A stretch of 64,000 bases of DNA from Streptomyces sp. Tu 3180 (GTDB lineage: Bacteria > Actinomycetota > Actinomycetes > Streptomycetales > Streptomycetaceae), in the NCBI RefSeq assembly GCF_009852415.1, contig NZ_WOXS01000002.1, positions 806,001 to 870,000 on the forward strand. The letters are read 5' to 3'. The position numbers and the translations under genes are program-made. Under the pieces are notes generated by a model. The model was not told the DNA's origin and ran no database searches. It saw only the letters and a program-made list of their open reading frames with translations. Position 1 is the first letter of the stretch. Each line of letters opens with the position of its first letter. Below, piece after piece: positions 26,024-34,699 of the stretch.

Positions 26024-27548
26024 CCCGCACCGTGCCGGGCCGCACCGATCACGTCGTCGTCGTGGGCGCCGGACTGGCCGGGCTGTCGGCGGCCCTGCAC
26101 CTGCTGGGCGCGGGCCGCCGCGTCACCGTCGTCGAACGGGACCCGCTGCCCGGGGGCGGGCCGGGCGCACGGAGCTGGACGGCTACCGGATCGACACCGG
26201 TCCCACCGTGCTGACCATGCCCGACCTGGCCGACGAGCCGTTCGCCGCCGTCGGTGACAGCCTGCGCGAGCGCGTGGACCTGGTCCCGCTCCACCCGGCC
26301 TACCGGGCCCGCTTCGCCGACGGCAGCGGTCTCGACGTGCACACCGGGGCCGACGCGATGGCCGCGGAGGTCGAGCGCTTCGCCGGCGCCCGCGAGGCGG
26401 CCGGCTACCTGCGGCTGCGCGGCTGGCTGGAACGGCTGCACCGCGCCCAGATGCGCCGCTTCATCGACGCCAACTTCGACTCGCCCCTCGGCCTGCTCAA
26501 CGCCGACCTCGCCCGGCTCGCGGCGCTCGGCGGGTTCGGGCGGCTGGACGCGCGCATCGGGCGCTTCCTGCGCGACGAGCGGCTGCGCCGCGTCTTCTCC
26601 TTCCAGGCCCTGTACGCGGGCGTCCCGCCGGCCCGGGCCCTGGCCGCGTACGCCGTCATCGCCTACATGGACACCGTCGCCGGCGTGTACTTCCCGCGGG
26701 GCGGGATGCACGCGCTGCCGCGGGCCATGGCGGACGCCGCCGCCGACGCGGGCGCCGACCTGCGGTTCGGCCACGAGGTGACCCGGCTGGAGCGCTCCGG
26801 CGACCGGATCACCGCCGTGGTCACCGAGCAGGGCCGCATCCCCTGCGACGCGGTCGTCCTCACCCCCGACCTGCCCGTCGCCTACGGGCTGCTGGGCCGT
26901 GCGCCACGGCGTCCGGTGCGGCTGCGGCACTCCCCGTCCGCGGTCGTGCTGCACCTGGGCACCGACCGGACCTGGCCGCACCTGGCGCACCACACCCTCT
27001 CCTTCGGCGCCGCCTGGCGCACCACCTTCGACGAGCTCACCCGCACCGGCCGGCTGATGAGCGACCCGTCGCTGCTCATCACCCGGCCCACCGCCACCGA
27101 CCCCTCCCTCGCCCCGCCGGGCCGCCACCTGCACTACGTCCTCGCCCCGTGCCCCAACACCGACATCGGGCCGGACGCCGCCGCCTGGAGCGACCTCGCC
27201 CCGCGCTACCGGGACGAGCTGCTGCGCGAACTGGAGCGGCGCGGGCTGGACGGGATCGGGTCCGCGATCGAGGCCGAGAGCCTCGTCACGCCCGCCGCCT
27301 GGTACGCGCAGGGGCACGCCGCCGGCACGCCGTTCTCGGCGGCCCACACCTTCGCCCAGACGGGCCCGTTCCGCCCCCGCAACCTGGTCCGCGGCACCGG
27401 GAACGCCGTCCTGGCCGGCTGCGGCACCACACCCGGGGTCGGCGTGCCGACCGTGCTGCTGTCCGGGAAGCTGGCCGCGGCCCGGATCACCGGCGGCCCG
27501 GGACGGCCGCGTACCCCTCTCCCCCGTACGCAGGAGGCCTCCGCATGA
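26020..27548 (+). pseudogene. crtI: Phytoene desaturase crtI, broken by one-base frameshift
   Basis: The first part (MTRTVPGRTDHVVVVGAGLAGL... VVERDPLPGG) reads in one frame; the rest (ELDGYRIDTGPTVLTMPDLA to the end) reads in another. The join sits at 26151-26160, cgggggcggg. Adding one C after 26157 restores the family motif DPLPGGRAGRTELDGYRIDTG, so a single C is missing. Without it translation ends at about residue 64. The C-terminal part is otherwise intact, with [18 protein letters not shown] and [20 protein letters not shown], the CrtI signature. CrtI desaturates phytoene to lycopene. A real lesion would leave the strain colourless; a sequencing error in this G/C run is possible. It overlaps both crtE and crtB by 4 bp. 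Confidence 0.9.
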
Positions 27549-28558
27549 CCGCCCGGGAACTCGACGCGGCCGGCGTCACCGATCCGGTGCTGCGCGAGGC
27601 GTACGACCGGTGCCGCCGGCTCAACGCCCGGCACGGCCGGACGTACTTCCTCGCCACCCGGCTCCTGCCCGTCGAGCGCCGGCCGGCCGTGCACGCCCTG
27701 TACGGATTCGCCCGCTGGGCCGACGACATCGTCGACGCGCTCGGCACCGGGGTGCCGGCCGCGCGCCGCGACGCCGAACTGTCCGCGCTCCAGCGGGAGC
27801 TGGACAAGGGGCTGCGGGACGGCGACAGCGGCGAGCCGGTGGTGCGGGCCCTCGCCGACACGGCGCGCCGGTACGGCATCGACCACGCCCACTTCGCCGA
27901 CTTCATGGCCGCCATGCGCTCCGACCTGGTGGTCACCGACTACGCCACCTACGCGGACCTGCGCCGGTACATGCACGGTTCCGCGGCGGTGATCGGGCTG
28001 CAGATGCTCCCGGTCCTGGGCACGGTCGTCCCCCGGGACGAGGCCGCGCCGCACGCGGCCGCCCTCGGGGTGGCCTTCCAGCTGACCAACTTCCTGCGCG
28101 ACGTGGGCGAGGACCTCGACCGGGGGCGCGTGTACCTGCCCGCGGACCTGCTCGCCGCGCACGGCGCCGACCGGGCGCTGCTGCGGTGGAGCCGGGACAC
28201 CGGGCGCCGCGACCGGCGCATCACCGCGGCGCTGGAGGAGTTCGAGGCGCTGACAAGGGGCGTGTACCGGGAGGCGGCGCCCGGCCTCGGGATGCTCGAC
28301 CCGGTCTCCCGCCCCTGCATCCGCACCGCGTTCGTGCTGTACGGCGGCATCCTGGACGCCGTCGCCCGGGACGGGTACGCGGTGGTGCACCGCCGCGCGG
28401 TGGTCCCCCGCCGGCGCCGTGCCGCGGTCGCCGCCGACGGGCTGGCCCGGGTGGCCGCCGCCCGGCTGCGCGCCCGTGGCGCCGGGCCGCGCCCGGACGT
28501 CCCCCCGCCCGTCCCCTGCGGCGGGCCGTACCCGCCGGTTTCCGAGGAGGTCGCGTGA
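27545..28558 (+). CDS. crtB: Phytoene synthase CrtB (337 aa)
   Basis: Condenses two geranylgeranyl diphosphates to phytoene. A squalene/phytoene synthase: [35 protein letters not shown] has the first Asp-rich motif (ADDIVD), and [24 protein letters not shown] the second ([10 protein letters not shown]). [12 protein letters not shown] is the conserved middle segment. Length is typical. ATG 27545 overlaps the crtI stop; the stop overlaps the GTG of the next gene, so translation is coupled through the operon. Confidence 0.94.
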   Translation: MTARELDAAGVTDPVLREAYDRCRRLNARHGRTYFLATRLLPVERRPAVHALYGFARWADDIVDALGTGVPAARRDAELSALQRELDKGLRDGDSGEPVVRALADTARRYGIDHAHFADFMAAMRSDLVVTDYATYADLRRYMHGSAAVIGLQMLPVLGTVVPRDEAAPHAAALGVAFQLTNFLRDVGEDLDRGRVYLPADLLAAHGADRALLRWSRDTGRRDRRITAALEEFEALTRGVYREAAPGLGMLDPVSRPCIRTAFVLYGGILDAVARDGYAVVHRRAVVPRRRRAAVAADGLARVAAARLRARGAGPRPDVPPPVPCGGPYPPVSEEVA

Positions 28559-29568
28559 ACACCGGATCCACGGGCGGGCGCCGGCGCCTGCCCCTGTCCC
28601 TGCGCAGGCGCGCGGTGCCGTGGGAGCGGCAGCGTCCCACCTGGCGCGAGGCACGGCCCGCCGTGATCTCCGGGGCGCTGAAGCGGGCCCAGGCGCGTCC
28701 GTCGGGCAACTGGTACGTCGTGGGGGCCTCCCGCGACGTGCGCGGCGACCGTCCGCTGGCGCGCACCGTGGCGGGACAGGAGGTGGTGGTGTGGCGGGAC
28801 GCCGGCGGCCGTGCGGTCGCCGGGCCCGGGATCTGCCCCCACCTGGGGGCGCCCCTGCGGGACAGCCCCGTGCGCTGCGGCACGCTGGTGTGCCACTGGC
28901 ACGGACTCGCCCTGGACGGCGGCTCCTTCGCGGGCTGGGAGCCGTTCCCGGCGCACGACGACGGCGTGCTGGTGTGGGTCCGGCTGGACGCGGTGGGCGG
29001 CGAGGCGCCGCTGGACGCGCCCGTGGTGCCGCGGCGGCCCCCCGGGGCGCGGGCCGTGTCGGCCGTGTACACCGGGGTGGGGACCTGCGAGCCCGAGGAC
29101 GTGGTGGCCAACCGCCTGGACCCCTGGCACGGGGCCTGGTTCCACCCCTACTCGTTCGTCGACCTCACCGTGGTGGGCTCACCGGACGGTACGGACGCGA
29201 GCGTGGACGCCTTCACCGTGGACGTGTCCTTCAAGGTCGCGGGGCGGCTGGTGGTGCCGGTGCGGGCGGTGTTCACCGCGCCCGAACCGCGCACGGTCGT
29301 CATGCACATCACCGAGGGCGAGGGGGCGGGGTCCGTGGTCGAGACGCACGCCGTCCCCCTGGGCCCGGACGACCGGGGACGGCCCCGCACGGCGGTCGTC
29401 GAGGCGGTGGTGGCGGCCTCCGACCGTCCGGGCTTCGCCGTCGCGCGGGGCGCGGCCCCGCTGCTGCGCCCGCTCGTACGGGCCGCGGCCGGCCGGCTGT
29501 GGCGCGACGACCTGGCCTACGCCGAGCGGCGCTGGGCGCTGCGCGCCACGGGGCGCTTCCCGGGCTGA
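28555..29568 (+). CDS. Rieske-type DUF5914 protein, at the crtV position (337 aa)
   Basis: GTG 28555 follows GAGGAGG and overlaps the crtB stop. A Rieske [2Fe-2S] domain is clear: [31 protein letters not shown] (CxH...CxxH). A second region with [20 protein letters not shown] carries conserved His/Asp that could bind mononuclear iron, as in Rieske oxygenases. In Streptomyces clusters the gene after crtB is usually called crtV and has been labelled methylesterase; the sequence here instead suggests a redox role in carotenoid tailoring. Function is inferred. Confidence 0.78.
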   Translation: MNTGSTGGRRRLPLSLRRRAVPWERQRPTWREARPAVISGALKRAQARPSGNWYVVGASRDVRGDRPLARTVAGQEVVVWRDAGGRAVAGPGICPHLGAPLRDSPVRCGTLVCHWHGLALDGGSFAGWEPFPAHDDGVLVWVRLDAVGGEAPLDAPVVPRRPPGARAVSAVYTGVGTCEPEDVVANRLDPWHGAWFHPYSFVDLTVVGSPDGTDASVDAFTVDVSFKVAGRLVVPVRAVFTAPEPRTVVMHITEGEGAGSVVETHAVPLGPDDRGRPRTAVVEAVVAASDRPGFAVARGAAPLLRPLVRAAAGRLWRDDLAYAERRWALRATGRFPG

Positions 29569-29582
29569 CCACCCCGGCCGGC

Positions 29583-29624
29583 GCGGCCGCCCGCCCGTGG
29601 TCAGGTGTCCGCGCGGGCGGCCGC
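29583..29624. terminator. Hairpin between the crtV-position gene and the SDR gene
   Basis: GCGGCCGCCCGC (29583-29594) pairs perfectly with 29613-29624 across an 18-nt loop. It overlaps the SDR stop codon and lies between convergent genes, so it could stop both transcripts. Confidence 0.5.
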
Positions 29625-30482
29625 CCGGTCGGCCTCCCCTCCGGCGCCCAGGGGACCGGTGTGCCGCAGGGGGTCCTCGGCCTCCAGCCGGGCCAGCTCG
29701 CGGCGGGCCACCCGCAGCACGACGGGGGGCAGCGCGGCCCGCGCCCCCTGCGCCAGGCGCAGCCAGCGGGGCACGTACACGGCCGTGCTCCGGCGTTCCA
29801 CGGCCGAGCCGAGCCGGGCGGCGACCTGGTCCACCGGGTACACGCGCCGGGCCGGCGGCGGCATGTGGCCGCGCAGCTCGCGCAGGACGGGGTGGCGGTC
29901 CGCGTCGCGGATCATGTCGGTGTCGGTCCAGTTCAGGTAGCCGATGCCCACGGCCACGCCGCGGTGCGCGACCTCGGCGCGCAGGGAGTGGGCGAACGCC
30001 TCCACCCCCGCCTTGGAGGCGCAGTAGGCGCTCATCATCGGCGCGGCGCCGATCGAGGCCAGTGAGGCGACCTGGAGGTAGTAGCCCTTCGTCTCCAGCA
30101 GGTCCGGCAGGAAGGCGCGGGCCGTGGCCGCGCTGCCGGTCAGGTTGACGTCGATCACGCGCCGCCACTGGGCGGGGTCGGAGGTGGCGAACGGACCCCC
30201 TTCGGCGACGCCGGCGTTGGCCACGACGGCCGAGGGGGTGCCCAGGCGCGTCCTGATCAGGCCGGCCGCGTCCGCGAGGGCGGCCTCGTCGGTGATGTCG
30301 ACCTCGCGGACCAGGGCCGCCGTGGGCAGGCCGTCCGCCACCGCCTCCAGGAGCGCCCCCTCGTGGCCGAGCAGCGCCAGCCGGGCGCCGCGCCGGGAGA
30401 GGTCGCGGGCCAGGGCCGCTCCGACGCCGCGCGCGGCGCCGGTCACCACGACGGTGCGGCGGCTCAGCGGGTTGTCCTTCAT
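29601..30482 (-). CDS. Short-chain dehydrogenase/reductase (293 aa)
   Basis: Classical SDR: cofactor motif VVVTGAARGVGAALARDLSRRG near residue 12, NAG motif (VVANAGVAEGG), catalytic Ser in VASLASIGAAP and Tyr-Lys in MSAYCASKAGVEAFAH. The second strand (LALLGHEGALL) lacks the Asp that favours NAD, so NADP(H) is more likely. The tail contains PRWLRLAQGARAALPP and may touch the membrane. GAAGGGAA precedes ATG 30482. It is last in the 34.3-29.6 kb leftward block, 20 bp after the hypothetical gene. Substrate unknown; a lipid or carotenoid-derived alcohol is possible from context. Confidence 0.85.
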   Translation of the reverse strand: MKDNPLSRRTVVVTGAARGVGAALARDLSRRGARLALLGHEGALLEAVADGLPTAALVREVDITDEAALADAAGLIRTRLGTPSAVVANAGVAEGGPFATSDPAQWRRVIDVNLTGSAATARAFLPDLLETKGYYLQVASLASIGAAPMMSAYCASKAGVEAFAHSLRAEVAHRGVAVGIGYLNWTDTDMIRDADRHPVLRELRGHMPPPARRVYPVDQVAARLGSAVERRSTAVYVPRWLRLAQGARAALPPVVLRVARRELARLEAEDPLRHTGPLGAGGEADRAAARADT

Positions 30483-30502
30483 CGGCCGTTCCCTTCGGGG
30501 GA

Positions 30503-30997
30503 TCACTCCCGGCCGGAGCGGTCGTGCTCCCCGGCGCGGGTCCCGGTCCGCCCGGTGGTCCCGGGGCGGGCGGTGTGGTCGGGGTGGCCGGCGGTGCGGC
30601 GGGCCTCCTTCATCTCGGCCTCGTAGAGGTGGTCCCGTCCCTCGGCCAGTTCCTCGACGGCGGCCTGTTCGATCTCCTTGAACGGCTGGTAGTACGTGGC
30701 GTCGTAGGCCTCGACGATCTGGAACGTCCAGTGGCCGGGGATCACGTTGCGGCCCAGGACCCGGGTGCGCACCGTCTCGGCCCAGTCCGGGTGCCCGGCC
30801 TTGTCCAGCAGTTCGACCGCCCGGTCCAGTTCCAGGTCGGCGGTGCCGGTGAGCTGGTGGAAGCTGTAGAGGTGGCCCCGGGCGCGCTCGGTGGTCTCCA
30901 GTGCCTTCGACAGCGACCCGAGTGCCTCCACCAGCTCGTCGGTGACGCCTTCGGGGCGCTGGTGCGCGCGGTCGGGGCCGTCGTCGTGTCCGGTCAT
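30503..30997 (-). CDS. Conserved actinobacterial hypothetical protein (164 aa)
   Basis: The core (residues about 15-130) is mostly helical with ELVEALGSLSKALETTERARGHLYSFHQLTGTADLELDRAVELLDKAG, then VLGRNVIPGHWTFQIVEAYDATYYQPFKEIEQAAVEELAEGRDH. Charged pairs and His residues (FHQ, GHW, YDATYY) suggest a folded helical bundle with a possible metal or flavin partner. The C-terminal 35 residues are Gly/Arg/Thr-rich and disordered. No domain name recognised. It sits between an SDR and a desaturase-like oxidoreductase in one orientation. Confidence 0.7.
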   Translation of the reverse strand: MTGHDDGPDRAHQRPEGVTDELVEALGSLSKALETTERARGHLYSFHQLTGTADLELDRAVELLDKAGHPDWAETVRTRVLGRNVIPGHWTFQIVEAYDATYYQPFKEIEQAAVEELAEGRDHLYEAEMKEARRTAGHPDHTARPGTTGRTGTRAGEHDRSGRE

Positions 30998-31120
30998 CGT
31001 CTCGCCTCCGCCTGTGGTCGGTGGTGTGCTGGGCCCGCCGTCGCGGGCGGGCCGGGTCCGGACGGGCCGCCGGGGGCCGTCCGCACCGGCCTGCCGTGCC
31101 GGTGCCGGTCCGGCACGCGG

Positions 31121-32770
31121 TCATCCGTCACCGGCCGGCCCTCCCGCGTCCGGCTGCCTGCGGCCGCCGCGGTCGCGGCGCGCCAGCAGCCGCTGCGCCC
31201 GGGCCAGGCCCGGGGCCCTGTGCCTGCGCAGCACCGCGCGCGCGGCGTTGGCGCCCGGCGCGCCGTGGACGCCGCCGCCCGGATGGGCGCCGGCGGACGC
31301 CAGGTACAGGCCCTTCACGGGTGTCTCGGGGCGTCCGGTACCCGGGATCGGGCGGAAGAACAGCTGCTGGTGCATGGCCGCGGTGCCGCCGTTGATGGCG
31401 CCCTGCCGCAGGTTCCGGTCCAGGGACTGGAGCGTCGGCGGGCCGAGGACGCGCCGGCTCCGGATCCGGGCGCGGAAGCCGGGCGCGAAGCGTTCGACCT
31501 GGCGCTCGACGCGGTCGGCCATGATCTCCTGCTCCTTGGTGTCCCAGGTCCCGGTGAGCCCCTCGTCGCCCGCGTCGCCGGTGATGTCGTGCGGTACGTG
31601 GGTGTAGGCCCAGGCGGACTCGGTGCCCCGCGGGGAGCGGGACGGGTCGGAGGTGGTCATCTGGCCGAACAGGCAGAAGGGGCGGTCCGGGACCTGGCGC
31701 ATGGCCACCTGGGCCGCGAAGCGGGTGAGTTCGTCGATGCCGTCCGCGAGGTGGACGGTTCCGGCGCCCGCGGCCTGTTCGCACCGCCAGGGCACCGGGC
31801 CGTCGAGCGCCCAGTCGACCTTGAAGGTGGCGAAGTCCCACTGGAAGCGCTCCAGGTCGGACAGCAGCTGGGCGGGAAGGTGCTCGGGGCCGACGAGTTC
31901 GCCGTACAGGGCGGGCACGGCCACGTCCGCGAGGACCGCGCGCCCGGCGGCGACCGTCTCGCCGCCGGCCGTGCGCACCCCCGTCGCCCGGCCGCCGCGC
32001 ACCACGATCCGGTCGACCCGCTGTCCGCAGCGCAGCACACCGCCGCGCGCGCGAAGACGGCGGGCCAGGGCCTCGGTGAGGGCGCCGGAGCCGCCGGCCG
32101 GGACGGGGAAGCCGTAGGTCTGGCCGAGCATCGACATCAGCCAGCCGAAGCCGCCGCTGCCCGCGGCCTCCGGTGCCAGGTCGGCGTGGAGCGCGTTGCC
32201 GGCCAGCAGCAGTCCGCCGCCCTCCCCCCGGAACTCCTCCTCCCCCAGGCGGCGCACGGGCAGCACCAGGGTGCGCGCCATGCGCAGCCCGCCCGTGCCG
32301 CGCAGCCGGACGGCCAGCCGGGCCGCGGAGCGGACCGGCGGGAACGGGGTGAACAGGGCGTCCAGCAGGTCCGGGCGCAGGCGCCGCCACACGTCGTGCA
32401 GCCGGCGCCAGGCGTCCCCGTCGCCCGGCGCGAAGGTCTCCAGGGAGTCGGCGGTGACGTCGACGCGGCGGTCGAGCACCGCGCACCTGCCGTCGCTCAG
32501 CGGGTGGGCGAGGACGTGCGGGGCGTGGCTCCAGCGCAGCCCGTGGTCCTCCAGGCGCAGTCCGGCGATGACCGGGGAGGCGGCGGCGAGCGGGTAGAAG
32601 GAGCTGAACAGGTCGCTGACGAAACCGGGGTCGACGCCCCGGTCGTGGCGCACCGCGCCGCCGGGTTCGGGTTGCTCCTCCAGCACCTCCACGCTCCAGC
32701 CCGCGTCGGCCAGCAGGTTCGCCGCGACCAGCCCGTTGGGGCCGGCCCCGATCACCACGGCGTCAGGCAC
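31121..32770 (-). CDS. FAD-dependent phytoene-desaturase-like oxidoreductase (549 aa)
   Basis: GTG start at 32770. N-terminal flavin motif PDAVVIGAGPNGLVAANLLADAG and the GG motif EEQPEPGGAVRHDRGVDPGFVSDLFSS; the C-terminal LYLASAGAHPGGGVHGAPGANAARAVL is the usual end of the CrtI/PYROXD2-like group. It is not the crtI of the neighbouring cluster, being leftward and of a different subgroup. It overlaps the SRPBCC gene by 8 bp. The last 30 residues are Arg/Gly-rich. Substrate unknown; desaturation or oxidation of a hydrophobic compound is expected. Confidence 0.85.
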   Translation of the reverse strand: MPDAVVIGAGPNGLVAANLLADAGWSVEVLEEQPEPGGAVRHDRGVDPGFVSDLFSSFYPLAAASPVIAGLRLEDHGLRWSHAPHVLAHPLSDGRCAVLDRRVDVTADSLETFAPGDGDAWRRLHDVWRRLRPDLLDALFTPFPPVRSAARLAVRLRGTGGLRMARTLVLPVRRLGEEEFRGEGGGLLLAGNALHADLAPEAAGSGGFGWLMSMLGQTYGFPVPAGGSGALTEALARRLRARGGVLRCGQRVDRIVVRGGRATGVRTAGGETVAAGRAVLADVAVPALYGELVGPEHLPAQLLSDLERFQWDFATFKVDWALDGPVPWRCEQAAGAGTVHLADGIDELTRFAAQVAMRQVPDRPFCLFGQMTTSDPSRSPRGTESAWAYTHVPHDITGDAGDEGLTGTWDTKEQEIMADRVERQVERFAPGFRARIRSRRVLGPPTLQSLDRNLRQGAINGGTAAMHQQLFFRPIPGTGRPETPVKGLYLASAGAHPGGGVHGAPGANAARAVLRRHRAPGLARAQRLLARRDRGGRRQPDAGGPAGDG

Positions 32771-33269
32771 GGGACCCTCCCGCGCCGGGCTTCGGCGACA
32801 CGACCTGGCCCAGGGGGCGGCGCCGCTCCTCCTCGGCGGCCTCGGCCTCGCAGAGCTTCGCCAGCCGGGCGAGCATGGCGCGGTGGCGCAGCTGGATCAG
32901 GACGTCCACGGCCACGTTGTGCATCGTCCCGCCCGCTCCCTGCAGGGGGTGTTCGTCCACGAACACCAGGCACTCCTCGCCCCAGGGCCGCACCTCGATG
33001 GCGACCCGCGCCGTGCCGAGCGGTCCCGCCTTGGCCTCGAGCTCCAGGGCCTCGCCCGGCTCGCAGCGCCGGACGACGGTCTCGTTGGACAGGCGCGCGG
33101 GGCCGAGGCGCACCTCGTAGCGGATCGCCGCGCCGAGCTGCGGCCACTGTCCCCGCACCGGCTCCGACGACGAGGTCCCCACCACCCATTCGGCGTAGCG
33201 GCTGCCGTCCGCGAGGACGGCCCAGACGGTCTGCGGGCTGGTATGGATCAGACGATGACGAACCGCCAC
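32763..33269 (-). CDS. SRPBCC (START-like) protein (168 aa)
   Basis: GTG 33269 is preceded by GGGAGG 5 nt away. MAVRHRLIHTSPQTVWAVLADGSRYAEWVVGTSSSEPV is the typical polyketide-cyclase/START opening, with a hydrophobic cavity formed by the later strands (AIRYEVRLGPARLSNETVVRR; CLVFVDEHPL). Family members bind lipids or hydrophobic metabolites. The overlap with the FAD oxidoreductase suggests it presents substrate to that enzyme or forms a complex with it. Confidence 0.82.
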   Translation of the reverse strand: MAVRHRLIHTSPQTVWAVLADGSRYAEWVVGTSSSEPVRGQWPQLGAAIRYEVRLGPARLSNETVVRRCEPGEALELEAKAGPLGTARVAIEVRPWGEECLVFVDEHPLQGAGGTMHNVAVDVLIQLRHRAMLARLAKLCEAEAAEEERRRPLGQVVSPKPGAGGSRA

Positions 33270-33384
33270 ATCGGCCTCCCGTTCGCGGAGCGGTACCAGT
33301 GAGCACTGAGTGCCCCCTCCGGCACGAGTCAACCGGCGGCCCGCGGCCCGGGGCGCAGGCCGGGCCGGTGCGCGGCGGACGGTG

Positions 33385-34257
33385 TCACGCCGGGTCCCGG
33401 GCCGGGGTCAGGGCCCAGCGGATGCCCGCGGTGACGGCGGTGCCCAGCGGACGGACGCACACGCCCTCGGCCGGGGGCACGCGGGGCAGCCACAGCGCGC
33501 GGGAGGCCCAGGTGGGCAGCAGGGACACCGCGTTGGCGGCGAGGATCCCGTACGGCAGCCGGGCGAGGAGCGGGACGGGCGGGTTGAGCAGCAGGTAGCG
33601 GGCCGTGCCGCGCGCCTCGGGGGTCGCGCGCAGCTCGGCGCGGTAGGCGGTCAGCCGCTCGGCGAGTCCGGCGCGGTCCACCGGCGGGTCGGGCACGCCG
33701 AGCGCGGTGGCGACGCGCGCCATGTCGGCGACGTACCCGTCGCAGCCCTCGTCGTCCAGGGGGCGGGCACCGTAGCGCTGGTGGGCGCGCAGGAAGCAGT
33801 CGACCTCCGCGACGTGCACCCAGCACAGCAGACGGGGGTCGGAGGCCCGGTACTCCTCGCCGTCGGCGGTGGTGCCGCGCACCGTCTCGTGGACGGCCCG
33901 CACCCGGTCGACGGCCTGCTGGGCGCTGTCGGCGGTCCCGTAGGTGGTGACGGCCAGGAAGGTGCTGGTCCGCTGCAGGCGCCCCCAGGGGTCGCCGCGG
34001 AAGCCGGAGTGTCCGGCGACGGCGGCCATGGCCAGCGGGTGGAGCGACTGGAGCAGCAGGGCCGACAGTCCGCCGATGAACATCGAGGCGTCCCCGTGCA
34101 CCCTCCTGACCGGTCGCTCGGGTCCGAACCAGCGCGGACCGGGCGTGCCGTGGATGTGCGCGCGGGTGGCCGGTCCGTCCGGCCCGGCCACCCGGGAGAA
34201 GATCGCGTGGCCGACGCGGTCGCGCAGCGCCGATTCGCCTTCCGTCAGGAGTCCCAT
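33385..34257 (-). CDS. MpaB/rubber-oxygenase-family (DUF2236) oxygenase (290 aa)
   Basis: Matches the DUF2236 fold of latex-clearing protein Lcp and MpaB: VHGDASMFIGGLSALLLQSLHPLAMAAVAGHSGFRGDPWGRLQRTSTFL is the long conserved helix-rich segment, followed by LCWVHVAEVDCFLRAHQRYG with the conserved His/Asp/Glu. Such proteins bind a b-type haem and cleave double bonds of polyisoprenoids or related alkenes. No Tat/Sec signal is seen, so it is probably intracellular. It is the first gene of the leftward block next to the carotenoid genes; a carotenoid or isoprenoid substrate is only a guess. Confidence 0.82.
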   Translation of the reverse strand: MGLLTEGESALRDRVGHAIFSRVAGPDGPATRAHIHGTPGPRWFGPERPVRRVHGDASMFIGGLSALLLQSLHPLAMAAVAGHSGFRGDPWGRLQRTSTFLAVTTYGTADSAQQAVDRVRAVHETVRGTTADGEEYRASDPRLLCWVHVAEVDCFLRAHQRYGARPLDDEGCDGYVADMARVATALGVPDPPVDRAGLAERLTAYRAELRATPEARGTARYLLLNPPVPLLARLPYGILAANAVSLLPTWASRALWLPRVPPAEGVCVRPLGTAVTAGIRWALTPARDPA

Positions 34258-34392
34258 GGCCGCTCCGCCCTCCTCACGCCCGCGACGACCGGTCGGTGCG
34301 ACGCCCCGCGGCGCCCGTGCCCCGTACCCTGCCCGGTACCCAGGAGGGGCGGCTCGTCCACGTCATGGCCGCGGGCGGGACGGGATCCGCGC

Positions 34393-34659
34393 TCAGGGGA
34401 CGTCCCCCCGCCATTCGAACACCCGGTCGTCCGTGCCGCGGGGCGCGTAGACCGCGCGCCCGCCCGCGCCGTAGCGGCCTATCTCGGTGGGCAGGCCGAC
34501 GCCGTCCCTCAGTTCCGTGTCGGCGCGGTCGGTGACGTCCAGCAGCAGGCCGTCCAGCGGGCCGCCCGCCAGCTCCACGTACGAGCGCCCGTCGCGCGGC
34601 CCGGGATCGTCGTGGTCCGCCCCGTAGACCCGGCCGCGCATGAACTCCAGTTCGTCCAT
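34393..34659 (-). CDS. Small hypothetical protein next to the transposon insertion (88 aa)
   Basis: The frame is open further upstream (TTG at 34689), but ATG 34659 (MDELEFMRGRVYG) is the first good start. The middle segment RSYVELAGGPLDGLLLDVT and LPTEIGRYGAGGRAVYAPRG are of a kind common in short Streptomyces proteins of unknown function. The composite transposon inserted 37 bp upstream of this start, separating it from the Mrr-type nuclease gene now at 43.1 kb, which probably preceded it directly. Its original promoter has probably been lost. Confidence 0.65.
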   Translation of the reverse strand: MDELEFMRGRVYGADHDDPGPRDGRSYVELAGGPLDGLLLDVTDRADTELRDGVGLPTEIGRYGAGGRAVYAPRGTDDRVFEWRGDVP

Positions 34660-34695
34660 GCCCGGCAGGATGGCATCCGCCACTGACAACCGGCC

Positions 34696-34699
34696 CTAA
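34696..34699. repeat. Target-site duplication, left outer end (CTAA)
   Basis: CTAA immediately precedes the left end of IS copy 1 and is repeated at 43097-43100 after the right end of copy 2. It also follows the inner end of copy 1 (36115-36118). The sequence fits YTAR, the target preference of IS701-family elements. Confidence 0.75.
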
